64,000 nucleotides of DNA from Reyranella sp. (GCF_030651995.1 NZ_JAUSBN010000009.1:23451-87450), one strand, 5' to 3'. Shown: positions 1 through 12,102, counted from the stretch's first letter. The notes: generated from the letters alone by a model not told the origin. Numbers and translations are program-made.

Positions 1-1
1 G

Positions 2-1399
<1,398 letters not shown>

Positions 1400-1419
1400 C
1401 GCCGGCGGACACGGGACCC

Positions 1420-1974
1420 ATGGCGACGGGGCTTCCAGGCCATGCCGTCGCCATGGCCCGCAATAACATCTGGGCGAACCACCGGCTGCTGACGGCCTGC
1501 AAGGCGCTGACGCCGGAAGAGTTCGCCGCGCCGCGCACCAGCTTCTTCCCGTCGCTGCGCGCCACGCTCAATCATATCCTCTGGGTCGATCTCTATTACA
1601 TCGACGCGCTGCACCGTGATCCGACGGTGCTGCAACGCTACCACGACCCGGTGCCCGACTTCCCCGACGCCGCCTCGCTCCATGACGCCCAGATCGCCAG
1701 CGACCGGCGGCTGCTGGCCTTCTGCGGGCGCCAGACCGACGCGAGTCTCGCCGAGGGCCTGTCGCTGCCGCGGCCCAACCGCACGCCGCCGCCGTCCAGC
1801 GTGATCTCGATCCTGGAACATCTCTTCCAGCACCAGACGCATCACCGCGGTCAGGCACACGCGATGCTGGCCGGGACGAGGGTGAAGCCGCCGCAGCTCG
1901 ACGAGTTCTTCCTGGCCGGCGAGCAGCATCTGCGGCGCGACGAGCTGCTGGTGCTGGGGCTCGAGCCGAGCTGA
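1420..1974 (+). CDS. DinB family protein
   Basis: A 184-residue protein of the DinB/YfiT four-helix-bundle superfamily, whose members are putative metal-dependent enzymes or thiol transferases; no substrate can be named. The N-terminal segment MARNNIWANHRLL and the late histidine-rich helix HLFQHQTHHRGQAHAML (about residues 128-144) are typical, the histidines being the expected metal ligands. The first ATG is at 1420; the internal ATG at 1453 (MARNNIWANH) begins where many relatives begin and is an equal candidate, since neither has a strong Shine-Dalgarno. The stop overlaps the next start by one base, so translation is probably coupled to the VOC-hydrolase gene. Confidence 0.85.
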   Translation: MATGLPGHAVAMARNNIWANHRLLTACKALTPEEFAAPRTSFFPSLRATLNHILWVDLYYIDALHRDPTVLQRYHDPVPDFPDAASLHDAQIASDRRLLAFCGRQTDASLAEGLSLPRPNRTPPPSSVISILEHLFQHQTHHRGQAHAMLAGTRVKPPQLDEFFLAGEQHLRRDELLVLGLEPS

Positions 1975-3095
1975 TGCGTCCGCGTTCCTCCTTCGCCGGT
2001 GCGGCCATCGAGGTGAGCGACCTCGCGCGCTCGGTGGCCTTCCATCGCCTGTGGCTGCCGATGCTGGGCTTCCATCGCGTCTGGGCCAGCCCCGACCGGG
2101 TGATGTGGTCGCGCGGCTACGACCACTTCGTGATGCGCCAGGCCAAGGACGGCATCTCCTATGGACCGGGTGCGCTGTGGCTCGCGGTCTCGGCCGAAAG
2201 CCGTGGCCAGGTCGACCAGGTGTTCGCCGAGCTGCGCGATGCCGGGGCGGAGATCATCCAGCCACCGCAGGAACTCGACTATCTCGCCCCCGGCTATTAT
2301 TCGGTGGGCTTCCGCGATCCCGACGGCGTGCCCATCGAAGTCATGCACCGCTGGGACGACCTGCCCGACGTTCCCGATGCCGAGCCGGTGCGCGTCCCTG
2401 GTCACGGCGTCAGCCTGGGTGGCTATTTCTTCAAGCCGGTGGCCGGCCAGCCGCCCTATCCGGCGCTGATCCTGCTGCACGGCTTTGCCGGCCATGCCCA
2501 CAACATGGTGGGCCTGGCACGCGCGGCCGCGGCCAACGGCTATGCCGCCCTCGCGCTGTCCCTGCGCGGCTGGCTGGGCTCGGAGGGCGAGAACGACCAG
2601 GGCCTGCGCCAGCCGCTCGACGTATTGGCGGCCATCGACTGGCTGGCCAAGCGCCCCCTGGTCGATCGTGACAGGATTGCGCTGGTCGGCGCCTCGATGG
2701 GCGGCCAGGTGGCGCTGCTCGCTGCGGCCCACAAGCCGCCGGTGCGCGCCGTCGCCGCCTTCTTCGCGCCCACGGATCTGGCGCGCTGGCGCGAGGCCAA
2801 TCCCTACATGCGCGACTATCTCGACGATCTGTGCGGGCCCGAAGGCCTGCCGGTGCGCTCGCCGATCCTGCGGGTCGCGCAGATCGACGCCCCCGTCCTG
2901 CTGCTGCACGGCGACCGCGACGAGAACGTGCCGGTCGACCAGTCGCTCGCCATGGCCGAGGCGCTGCGCACTCATGGCAAGGAGGCCGAGGCCGTCGTGA
3001 TCCCCGGCGCCACCCACTATTTCACCGAGCAGCAGAACGCCGCCGCGCGGCGCACGCTGTTCGACTTCCTGCGTCGTCACCTCACCCGGAGCTAG
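1974..3095 (+). CDS. VOC (glyoxalase-like) domain fused to dienelactone hydrolase-type alpha/beta hydrolase
   Basis: A 373-residue two-domain protein. Residues 1 to about 125 are a glyoxalase/bleomycin-resistance (VOC) domain, recognisable from the early SDLARSVAFH segment and the FRDPDGVPIEVMHR strand. From about residue 140 an alpha/beta hydrolase of the dienelactone hydrolase/S9 kind follows: LLHGFAGH near the oxyanion hole, nucleophile serine in GASMGG (about residue 240), acidic residue near GDRDENVPVD and histidine in GATHYF. It probably hydrolyses a small ester or lactone in the cytoplasm; the substrate is unknown. The TGATG junction with the DinB-like gene points to translational coupling. 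It could also be described as an S9-type peptidase-like enzyme. Confidence 0.85.
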   Translation: MRPRSSFAGAAIEVSDLARSVAFHRLWLPMLGFHRVWASPDRVMWSRGYDHFVMRQAKDGISYGPGALWLAVSAESRGQVDQVFAELRDAGAEIIQPPQELDYLAPGYYSVGFRDPDGVPIEVMHRWDDLPDVPDAEPVRVPGHGVSLGGYFFKPVAGQPPYPALILLHGFAGHAHNMVGLARAAAANGYAALALSLRGWLGSEGENDQGLRQPLDVLAAIDWLAKRPLVDRDRIALVGASMGGQVALLAAAHKPPVRAVAAFFAPTDLARWREANPYMRDYLDDLCGPEGLPVRSPILRVAQIDAPVLLLHGDRDENVPVDQSLAMAEALRTHGKEAEAVVIPGATHYFTEQQNAAARRTLFDFLRRHLTRS

Positions 3096-3101
3096 CCGTC
3101 C

Positions 3102-3773
3102 ATGCGTGTGTCAGAAGCCGTCAATTCCCGCCGCTCCATGCGCGTCTTCAAGCCCGATCCCGTGGCCAAGACCGACATCGAATGGATCATAGAGAACGCC
3201 AACCGCTCGGCCTCGAACGGCAACCTGCAGCCCTGGAAGCTCTACGTGACCATGGGCGCGGCGCGGAAGCGACTCTCCGCGGCGATCCTGAAGGCCATGG
3301 ACGAGGGCGATAACGGCCCCGGCGCCGAATACAACGTCTATCCGCAGGAATTCACGCCGGTCTACGACGCGCGCCGCAAGCTGGTCGGCAAGCAGCTCTA
3401 CACCCTCCTCGGCGTGCCGCGGGGCGATGCGGCCGGCATGCTGAAGCAGTTCCGCAAGAACTACGAGTTCTTCGACGCGCCGGTCGGCATGATCCTCTGC
3501 GTCGAGAAGCGCATGGGCAACGGCCAGTGGATCGACTGCGGCATCTTCCTCGACCAGCTCATGCTGCTGGCGCGCGAGAAGGGCCTGCACACCTGCCCGC
3601 TGGCCGCCTTCAGCCGATACCAGCATGTGGTACGCCGCGAGCTCAAGATCCCCGACGACCAGACCGTGATCTGCGGCCTGGCACTGGGCTATGCCGATCC
3701 CGACGTGGCGCCCAACAGCCTGATCACCGACCGCGCGCCGATCCAGGACTTCACGACCTGGATCAGCGAGTGA
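3102..3773 (+). CDS. nitroreductase family protein
   Basis: A 223-residue FMN-dependent nitroreductase-family enzyme, cytoplasmic, expected to reduce nitro groups, quinones or enones with NAD(P)H. The N-terminal VNSRRSMRVFKPDPV contains the usual RRS(V/M)R FMN-phosphate motif, followed by ANRSASNGNLQPWKLYV, and the C-terminal GLALGYADPD is also typical. The start ATG lies six bases after the preceding stop, so it is likely co-transcribed with the DinB-like and VOC-hydrolase genes. The physiological substrate cannot be read from the sequence. Confidence 0.9.
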   Translation: MRVSEAVNSRRSMRVFKPDPVAKTDIEWIIENANRSASNGNLQPWKLYVTMGAARKRLSAAILKAMDEGDNGPGAEYNVYPQEFTPVYDARRKLVGKQLYTLLGVPRGDAAGMLKQFRKNYEFFDAPVGMILCVEKRMGNGQWIDCGIFLDQLMLLAREKGLHTCPLAAFSRYQHVVRRELKIPDDQTVICGLALGYADPDVAPNSLITDRAPIQDFTTWISE

Positions 3774-3858
3774 CGCCCAAAGTCGAATTGCCGAGCCCGG
3801 CGGCTGCGGGCTAGAACGCAGGTAATTCAAGGCACTAAGCCGAAGCCGGAGGAAAGCC

Positions 3859-5796
<1,938 letters not shown>

Positions 5797-5804
5797 GGAA
5801 GAAG

Positions 5805-7148
5805 ATGGCCAACCCGACGATTACCCAGCTCGCCGCGGACCTGGCCGGCGGCCGTACCACCTCGCGCAGGCTCACCGAAGAGGCGCTGGCGCGCATCGAT
5901 GACTCCAAGGGCGAAGGCAAGCGCGCCTTCGTGAAGGTCTGGAAGGACCAGGCGCTGGCCGCGGCCGACGCGAGCGATGGCCTGCGCAAGGCGGGCCTCG
6001 TGCCGTCGCCGCTCGCCGGCATCCCGGTGTCGATCAAGAATTTGTGCGACGTCGCGGGCGAAACGACGCTGTCCGGCTCGAAGGCGCTCGACGATGCCAA
6101 GCCCGCCGCCGTGGACGCACCGGTGGTGGCGCGCCTGCGCGCCGCCGGCGCGGTGATCGTCGGCAGCACCAACATGAGCGAGTTCGCCTTCTCGGGCGTC
6201 GGCTTCAACCCGCATTACGGCACGCCGGGCAATCCGGCCGACCGCACGCGCGTGCCGGGCGGCTCCTCGGCCGGCGCCGCCGTTTCGGTGGCCGACCGTA
6301 TGGCTGTCGCGGCGCTGGGCACCGACACCGGCGGCTCGGTACGCATTCCCGCCGCGGTCTGCGGGCTGGTGGGCTTCAAGCCGACGGCGCGCCGCGTGCC
6401 GATCGACGGCGTCGTCCCGCTCTCGACCTCGCTGGATTCGATCGGGCCGCTCGCCAACTCGGTCGAGGATTGCGCCCTCGTCGACGCCGTCTTCGCCGCC
6501 GAGCCGATCTCGGTTCCTGACGCGGCGCCGCTCGCCGGACTTCGCTTCGCCATCCCGAAGCACTTCGTGATGGATGAGCTCGACGCGACGGTCGCGAAGG
6601 CTTTCGAGCGCGCCTGCAAGGCCTTGGCGGCCAGCGGCGTGAGGATCGAGGAGATCGATCTCGCCGAGCTGAACGAGCTGCCGGCCATCAATGCCAGGGG
6701 TGGGTTCGCCGCGTCCGAGGCCTATGCCTGGCACAAGGAGCTGATCGCCCGCCGCGGCCCGGACTACGACCCGTTCGTCCATCCGCGCATCATGCGCGGC
6801 AAGGACATGACCGCCGCCGATTACATCGAACTGCTGGCGAAGCGCGCCGACCTCTGCCGCCGCGTCTCGGCCATCACCTCGAACTACGACGCGGTGATCA
6901 TGCCGACCTGCGCCATCGTGGCGCCGACAATCGAGGAAGTGTCGACGCCCGAGGGCTTCACCAGGAAGAACCTGCTGCTGCTGCGCAACACCACGGTCGG
7001 CAATTTCCTCGACCGCTGCGGCATCAGCCTGCCCTGCCACGCGGCCGGCGAGCTGCCCGTCGGCTTCATGCTGATGGGCGAGGCCATGGCCGACAAGCGC
7101 GTGCTCGCGATGGCGCGGTCAGTGGCGCCGGTCGTCGCGGGTCATTGA
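5805..7148 (+). CDS. amidase (amidase signature family)
   Basis: A 447-residue amidase-signature hydrolase that should cleave a small amide to acid and ammonia in the cytoplasm. The Ser-cisSer-Lys triad is visible: Lys in PVSIKNLCDV (about residue 77), the cis-serine in PGGSSAG (about 152) and the nucleophile in TDTGGSVRIP (about 175). Start ATG 5805 has AAGGAAGA just upstream and lies eight bases after acs. Longer readings into acs are not real. The substrate is unknown; co-transcription with acs would fit an amide whose acid product enters as acetyl-CoA, which is speculation. Confidence 0.93.
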   Translation: MANPTITQLAADLAGGRTTSRRLTEEALARIDDSKGEGKRAFVKVWKDQALAAADASDGLRKAGLVPSPLAGIPVSIKNLCDVAGETTLSGSKALDDAKPAAVDAPVVARLRAAGAVIVGSTNMSEFAFSGVGFNPHYGTPGNPADRTRVPGGSSAGAAVSVADRMAVAALGTDTGGSVRIPAAVCGLVGFKPTARRVPIDGVVPLSTSLDSIGPLANSVEDCALVDAVFAAEPISVPDAAPLAGLRFAIPKHFVMDELDATVAKAFERACKALAASGVRIEEIDLAELNELPAINARGGFAASEAYAWHKELIARRGPDYDPFVHPRIMRGKDMTAADYIELLAKRADLCRRVSAITSNYDAVIMPTCAIVAPTIEEVSTPEGFTRKNLLLLRNTTVGNFLDRCGISLPCHAAGELPVGFMLMGEAMADKRVLAMARSVAPVVAGH

Positions 7149-7182
7149 TACCGCAGCAAGGGTCCTTCGCTCTATTGATCTC

Positions 7183-7818
7183 TCACTGAAACCGAGGATC
7201 GTCCGGACGCCGCATCTTCCAGACGTTCTCGACCGTCGTGTATTCGCTGTAGCCCAGCCGCGCGACCGGCTTCATCGCCAGGATGTCGATGCGGCCGTCC
7301 TTGATGATGGCGTCGTCGATGTGGATGCCGACCACCTGGCCCAGCACGATCGAGCCGCGCTTGGCCTCGTGACCCGGCTCTTCCGGCAGTTCGATCGTCT
7401 TCCAGTACTTGCACTCGAGCGCGACCGGTGATTCCTTGACCCGCGGCGGCTTCACGAAGCGGCAGGGCTCCGGCGTCAGGCCGGCGAGCTTCATCTCGTC
7501 GATGCCGTAGGCCACCATCGCCGTGGTGATGTTCATCTTCTCGCTCATCTCCGCGGTCACCATGTTGACCACGAACTCGCCGGTCTCCTCGGCGTTCATG
7601 CGGCTGTGCTTGGTCGGCGTGTCGCCGTAGGTGCCGGTGATGGCGAAATAGACCATCGGCGGGAACTCGCCGACGCCGTTGTAGAAGCTGTAGGGGGCGA
7701 GATTGACCCTGCCCTGGCCGTCGATGGTCGAGATCCAGCCGATCGGCCGCGGCACGATCAGCGCCTTCAGCGGATCCTGCGGCAGTCCATGGTCGCGCTT
7801 GGCGGCATCGTAGAACAT
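7183..7818 (-). CDS. flavin reductase family protein (split-barrel FMN-binding)
   Basis: A 211-residue flavin reductase-like split-barrel protein. ALIVPRPIGWISTID near the N-terminus and NLAPYSFYNGVGEFPPMV are the classic FMN-binding motifs. Such proteins supply reduced flavin to two-component monooxygenases or act as small oxidoreductases in the cytoplasm. ATG 7818 is preceded on the minus strand by GAGGAAAGAC. It lies ten bases downstream of the FAD-dependent oxidoreductase gene on the same strand, so the two are probably one transcript. No partner oxygenase is visible in the window. Confidence 0.88.
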   Translation of the reverse strand: MFYDAAKRDHGLPQDPLKALIVPRPIGWISTIDGQGRVNLAPYSFYNGVGEFPPMVYFAITGTYGDTPTKHSRMNAEETGEFVVNMVTAEMSEKMNITTAMVAYGIDEMKLAGLTPEPCRFVKPPRVKESPVALECKYWKTIELPEEPGHEAKRGSIVLGQVVGIHIDDAIIKDGRIDILAMKPVARLGYSEYTTVENVWKMRRPDDPRFQ

Positions 7819-7828
7819 CTGTCTTTCC

Positions 7829-9019
7829 TCACCCGAATTTCACTGGTGGTGTCTGCACTGTCGGCGCCGCCGCATCAAGGATCGCCTGCCGGTCGCCCGA
7901 CCGCGGCGGATAGATGCGCTCGCGATTGATCAGCTCCTTGGTTCGCTTGGCCTTGGCGCCGCGCGACACCAGCTTGCGCTCCCAGCCCTCGGTGTAGAGC
8001 GCGCCCCAGGAGCCGAGATCGAGGATGGTCGTGTACCAGGCGATGGAAAGCGGCAACATCGGCCGCCCGAGCAGGTCACAGACCGCATTGTGGCCGGCGA
8101 AGCGGCCCATCGGCCGCGCATGCTGGCAGGACATGACGCAGCCATGGATGCCGTCGATCGGGAACGCCGCCGCGTCACCCGCCGCGAACTCGGCGTCGAA
8201 GCCCCTGATCTTCAATGTCGCATCGACCGGCAGGCGGTCGAGACGATCGCGCTCCACCGGGAAGGCCGCGGTGAGGGGATGGGCCCGCATGCCGGCACAC
8301 CACACGACCGTTTCCGCCTCGATGCGCTCGCCGCCCTGCAAGGTCGCGCCCCCGGCATCGACGGCCGCGACCGACACGCCACCGCGCCTCTCGACGCCCA
8401 GTGCCTGCAGCGCCTCCTCGATGACCGGGACGGCCTGTTCGCCCATGTCCGAGCCGATGCGCGGCGCATGGTCGGCCAGGATGACACGCGGCGCGACAAT
8501 GCCGGCGGCGCGCAGCTTGGCCGGCATCTCGGCCGCAGCCTCGATGCCGGTCAGGCCACCGCCCACGACCAGCACGGTCGAGCCGCCGGCCGGCAGCTTC
8601 GCGATGTGATCGTTGAGCCGCATCGCCGCTTCGTAAGTGTCGACATCGATTCCATGCTCGGCGAGGCCCGGTATCCGTGGCCGCGCAAGCCGGCTGCCGA
8701 GCGCGAAGATCAGCCGTTCGTAGCCGATCTGCTGCGATGTACCCGCTGCCTCGAAGGTCACCGTGCGTTTCGCGACGTCGATGCTGGTCACGGCGCCGTG
8801 GAGGCGTCGCACGCCGACCGGCGCCAGTACGTTGTCGAGCGCCACGCGCGTATCCGAGAGATCGGCCTCATAATTGCGCACGCGGATCGAATGCCAGGGC
8901 GTGTCGCTCAGCAGGGTGATCTCGATGTCGGCGCCCAGCATCTCGCGCGCCCGCGCGGCCGCCAGCGCACTCCACAATCCGGCGAACCCGCCGCCGAGTA
9001 CCAGAATCCGGCTCGTCAT
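7829..9019 (-). CDS. NAD(P)/FAD-dependent oxidoreductase (NDH-2-like)
   Basis: A 396-residue two-dinucleotide-binding-domain flavoprotein related to type II NADH dehydrogenases and sulfide:quinone reductases. The FAD Rossmann motif VLGGGFAGLWSA is at the N-terminus and the NAD(P)-binding VVGGGLTGIEAAAE at about residues 150-165. The ATG at 9019 is preferred over the GTG at 9022 because it gives the compact MTSRILVLGGG start. The electron acceptor is uncertain: quinone reduction at the membrane surface is typical for relatives, but I see no clear C-terminal membrane anchor. It probably forms an operon with the flavin reductase gene. Confidence 0.85.
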   Translation of the reverse strand: MTSRILVLGGGFAGLWSALAAARAREMLGADIEITLLSDTPWHSIRVRNYEADLSDTRVALDNVLAPVGVRRLHGAVTSIDVAKRTVTFEAAGTSQQIGYERLIFALGSRLARPRIPGLAEHGIDVDTYEAAMRLNDHIAKLPAGGSTVLVVGGGLTGIEAAAEMPAKLRAAGIVAPRVILADHAPRIGSDMGEQAVPVIEEALQALGVERRGGVSVAAVDAGGATLQGGERIEAETVVWCAGMRAHPLTAAFPVERDRLDRLPVDATLKIRGFDAEFAAGDAAAFPIDGIHGCVMSCQHARPMGRFAGHNAVCDLLGRPMLPLSIAWYTTILDLGSWGALYTEGWERKLVSRGAKAKRTKELINRERIYPPRSGDRQAILDAAAPTVQTPPVKFG

Positions 9020-9085
9020 CACGTGAGGTTGTGCGACGAGCGGTCCGGCTTGTCGAGCCGGCCGCGACGGCCCATGTTTCGCGCC

Positions 9086-9664
9086 ATGTCACGCACCATG
9101 AAGGCGCTCCTCGGTGTCTGGATCGCGGCGCTCGTCGTTGCGGCCGGCTGGATCGGTTGGGATGCCACGCAGGGCGGGAAACCGTCGATCGGCGGGCCGT
9201 TCCAGCTCGTCGACCAGGATGGCCGCCCCTTCTCAAGCGATCAGCTCAAGGGCAAGCCGACGTTGATCTACTTCGGTTTCACCTATTGTCCCGACGTCTG
9301 CCCGACCTCGTTGCTGTTGATGGAGACGGCAGTCGAGAAGCTGGGACCGGACGCGGCCAAGAAGGTGAACGTCGTCTTAATCACCATCGATCCGGAGCGC
9401 GACACGCCGGAGCTGCTGAAGGGCTATGTTCCGAACTTCGGGCCGGGGATCATCGGGCTCACCGGAACGCCCCAGCAGATCGCCAATGTGGCCAAGGCCT
9501 ATCGCGTCTATTACCAGAAAGTGCCCGGCAAGGAGGGTTCGCCCTACCTCATGGACCACTCCTCGATCGTCTACCTGCTCGATCGCAACGGCCGCTTCGT
9601 GACCCACTTCACCCATGACGCCAAGGCCGAAACCATCGCCAAGGCCGTGGGGCGCCTTCTTTAA
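9086..9664 (+). CDS. SCO1/SenC family copper protein
   Basis: A 192-residue SCO family protein: one N-terminal membrane anchor (about residues 5-22, LLGVWIAALVVAAGWIGW) and a periplasmic thioredoxin-fold domain. The copper ligands are present: CPDVC (cysteines near 69 and 73) and the histidine of DHSSIVYLLD (about 157). SCO proteins deliver copper to the CuA site of cytochrome c oxidase. No oxidase genes are nearby in the window. In-frame ATGs at 9074, 9086 and 9098 are all possible; 9086 (MSRTMKALL) is chosen because it leaves a short positively charged n-region before the anchor. Confidence 0.9.
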   Translation: MSRTMKALLGVWIAALVVAAGWIGWDATQGGKPSIGGPFQLVDQDGRPFSSDQLKGKPTLIYFGFTYCPDVCPTSLLLMETAVEKLGPDAAKKVNVVLITIDPERDTPELLKGYVPNFGPGIIGLTGTPQQIANVAKAYRVYYQKVPGKEGSPYLMDHSSIVYLLDRNGRFVTHFTHDAKAETIAKAVGRLL

Positions 9665-9685
9665 GTCGTTGTTTTTACACGATTG

Positions 9686-9696
9686 TTGCGCCGCAA
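9686..9696. promoter_or_regulatory. TTGC-N3-GCAA dyad, candidate PhaR-type operator
   Basis: A perfect dyad TTGCGCCGCAA lies 45 bases upstream of the PHB depolymerase start. PhaR repressors of alphaproteobacterial PHA metabolism bind TGC-rich dyads of this general shape (from memory). The assignment rests on the dyad and on the identity of the downstream gene; no PhaR gene is in the window. Confidence 0.35.
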
Positions 9697-9740
9697 TATG
9701 GACGTGACAAGGGCTCGCCGGAGCGTACAATCCGCGCCCC

Positions 9741-10961
9741 ATGCTTTATCAAGCCTACGAAATCCAGCGGCAGCTCTCGGTCCCCCTCCGGGCGTGGGCC
9801 AACGCCCTCGAGCAGGTCTATTCCAGCCCCTACAATCCGTGGGCGGAAACCTGGGTCGGCAAGTCGATCGCCGCGGGCGCGGAGATCATGACGCGCCTCA
9901 CCCAGAATTACGGCAAGCCGGCGTTCGGATTGAAGACGACGACGGTCGGCGACGAGACCGTGGCGGTCAACGAAGAGATCCTGCTGCGCAAGCCCTTCTG
10001 CCAGCTCCTCCATTTCCACCGCGACACCCCCCGTCGCGACCCCAAGGTGCTGGTGGTGGCGCCGATGAGCGGCCACTACGCGACCCTGTTGCGCGGCACG
10101 GTCGAGGCCTTGCTGCCCGACCATGACGTCCACATCACCGACTGGATCGACGCCCGCGAAGTGCCGCTCAGCCAGGGCAATTTCGCGCTCGACGACTATG
10201 TCGACTACGTCGCGGAGTTCTGCCGCTACCTCGGATCCGACGTCCACGTTATCGCCGTCTGCCAGCCCTCGGTGCCGGTGCTGGGCGCCGCCGCGCTGAT
10301 GGCGGAGGCCAAGGATCCGCGCCAGCCCAAGTCGCTCACCCTGATGGGCGGCCCGATCGACACCCGCGTCAGCCCGACGGTCCCCAACGACCTCGCGATG
10401 CGCAACTCGATGATGTGGTTCCGGCATAACGTCATCTCGACGGTGCCGATCAACTATCCGGGCGCGCTGCGCCGCGTTTACCCTGGCTTCCTGCAGCTCA
10501 CCTCGTTCATCAGCATGAACCTCGACCGCCATGTGAATGCGCACATGCGGCAGTTCGAGCATCTGGTGAAGGGCGACGACGATCCGGCGGACGCTCACCG
10601 CACCTTCTACGACGAATATCTCGCCGTGATGGATCTCAGCGCCGAGTTCTATCTCCAGACCATCGAGGTCGTTTTCAAGGAACACCTGCTGCCGCGCGGC
10701 GAATGGGTGAGCCGCGGCCGCAAGATCGATCCCTCCTTCATCGAGACCGCCCTGATGACGGTCGAGGGCGAGCTGGACGACATTTCGGGCGTCGGCCAGA
10801 CCAAGGCGGCGCATGCGCTGACGCCCAACATCCCCGGCGCGCGGCACGTGCACTGGGAGCAGCCACGGGTGGGCCATTACGGCATCTTCAACGGCCGCAA
10901 GTGGCGCGAACAGATCATGCCACGCGTCCGCACCTTCATTCGCGAGAACGACGCCCGCTAG
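9741..10961 (+). CDS. phaZ: intracellular polyhydroxyalkanoate depolymerase
   Basis: A 406-residue intracellular PHB depolymerase that mobilises native carbon-storage granules in the cytoplasm. The N-terminus MLYQAYEIQRQLSVP and the C-terminal PHB-depolymerase domain ending near RVGHYGIFNGRKWREQIMPR are diagnostic. The nucleophile is a cysteine, Cys174 in IAVCQPSVP, as in the Ralstonia PhaZ1 type, rather than serine. The start is the first ATG of the frame. No pha synthesis genes are adjacent. A TGC-type dyad upstream may be a PhaR site. Confidence 0.95.
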   Translation: MLYQAYEIQRQLSVPLRAWANALEQVYSSPYNPWAETWVGKSIAAGAEIMTRLTQNYGKPAFGLKTTTVGDETVAVNEEILLRKPFCQLLHFHRDTPRRDPKVLVVAPMSGHYATLLRGTVEALLPDHDVHITDWIDAREVPLSQGNFALDDYVDYVAEFCRYLGSDVHVIAVCQPSVPVLGAAALMAEAKDPRQPKSLTLMGGPIDTRVSPTVPNDLAMRNSMMWFRHNVISTVPINYPGALRRVYPGFLQLTSFISMNLDRHVNAHMRQFEHLVKGDDDPADAHRTFYDEYLAVMDLSAEFYLQTIEVVFKEHLLPRGEWVSRGRKIDPSFIETALMTVEGELDDISGVGQTKAAHALTPNIPGARHVHWEQPRVGHYGIFNGRKWREQIMPRVRTFIRENDAR

Positions 10962-10994
10962 AGTCTTTCCGTCGTGAATTGAGCCGCAGAGTTC

Positions 10995-11207
10995 ATGATC
11001 GATCGCTTCCTCATTCAAATGGGGAAGTGCCCCGTCATACGGGGCGATGGCGCCCGCTACACCGTCCTCGGCGCCCTGGGTCTCGCCATCGGCGTGGCGC
11101 TGCAGGGAACCCTGATCAACCTCGCGACCTGCATCATTCTGGTGGTGTTCCGGCCGTTCCACATCGGCGACCGCGAGCCGGCCGCTGTGGAGCGCCAAAC
11201 CGGATAG
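10995..11207 (+). pseudogene. fragment of a small-conductance mechanosensitive channel gene (mscS-like)
   Basis: A 70-codon open frame whose middle (about residues 22-59, coding bases 11058-11170) reads like the pore-lining TM3 of MscS and the start of its beta domain: [20 protein letters not shown] followed by an FRPFHIGD segment, close to the E. coli MscS pattern AGLAVGLALQGSLSNLAAG then FRPFRAGE. The residues before and after do not look like MscS, and the family normally needs over 250 residues, so this is probably a relic of a deleted gene. A short expressed membrane peptide cannot be excluded, but no good ribosome binding site is visible. Confidence 0.6.
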
Positions 11208-11222
11208 GGCTAGCATGGCCCC

Positions 11223-12080
11223 ATGACCGACCTGCCCGTCGCTGTTTCCGAATGGAAGCCCGCCCCCTTCGATGTGAAAGGGGAGACGGTGTTCGCCATC
11301 GGCGACGTCCATGGCTGTGCGCCGGAACTCGGCGCGCTCCTGAAGTCCATTGCCGGACTGGCCGGCGAAGCCAAGGGCCGGCGCCGGCTGATCTATCTCG
11401 GCGACATGATCAACCGCGGCCCCGACAGCGCCGGTGTCCTCGAACTATGGGCTCGGAACGAGGAGGCGCACGGGGTCGACCATGTCGACCGGCTGATGGG
11501 CAACCACGAGATCATGATGATGCTCACGGTCGTCGGCGGGCCGCACGCGCACAAGGCCGAGACCATGTGGCTCAGCAAGCGCATGGGCGGCCATATTCTC
11601 CTCGACGAGATGGCGGCTCGCGCCGGGCGCCCGGCGCCGCACGCCGACCAGGCGCTGCTGCACGACGCCCTCGGCGAGACGGTCGTGCACCGGCTGCAGG
11701 GCATGCGCTCGCATGTCCGGCTGGGCAACACGGTGTTCGTCCATGGCGGCCTCGACCCCCATGCCGAGCAAGACGAATTCCTCGGCAGGCCCTGGCTGAT
11801 CTTCACCGAGGCGCGCTGGGCGTGGATCAATCACGGCTTCCTCGACTGGAAGCAGGGCTTCGGCGGCACGCTGGTGGTCCATGGCCACACGCCGCCCGAC
11901 AAGCACACGGCGATCAGCGGCATGGAAGATCCGCACCTGTTCGAGGGCGACCGCCTGGGTCTCGACGGCGGCAGTGCGCGCACCGGTATCGTGACCGGCG
12001 CGCAGATCGAGGACGGCCGCTATCGCATCCTGAGGGCCGGCACTCCCTTCGAGACTCCCGTCTCTTCCGACGCCGGCTGA
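11223..12080 (+). CDS. metallophosphoesterase, PPP-type serine/threonine phosphatase-like
   Basis: A 285-residue calcineurin-like phosphoesterase of the PPP/bacterial PrpA-ApaH branch. The metal-site motifs appear in order: FAIGDVHG (about residue 22), YLGDMINRGP (about 60), MGNHE (about 92), VHGGLDP (about 178) and VHGHTP (about 219). It should dephosphorylate phosphoproteins or cleave a nucleotide phosphoester; the sequence does not decide which. The ATG is 15 bases after the mscS fragment. No kinase gene is adjacent. Confidence 0.88.
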   Translation: MTDLPVAVSEWKPAPFDVKGETVFAIGDVHGCAPELGALLKSIAGLAGEAKGRRRLIYLGDMINRGPDSAGVLELWARNEEAHGVDHVDRLMGNHEIMMMLTVVGGPHAHKAETMWLSKRMGGHILLDEMAARAGRPAPHADQALLHDALGETVVHRLQGMRSHVRLGNTVFVHGGLDPHAEQDEFLGRPWLIFTEARWAWINHGFLDWKQGFGGTLVVHGHTPPDKHTAISGMEDPHLFEGDRLGLDGGSARTGIVTGAQIEDGRYRILRAGTPFETPVSSDAG

Positions 12081-12102
12081 GCTGAAATAGTTCGGGCCCG
12101 CC

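Noticed and set aside
3794..3812. Hairpin AGCCCG/CGGGCT between the nitroreductase and acs genes
   Set aside because: Only six base pairs with a seven-base GC-rich loop and no T-run; too weak to call a terminator in DNA of this composition.
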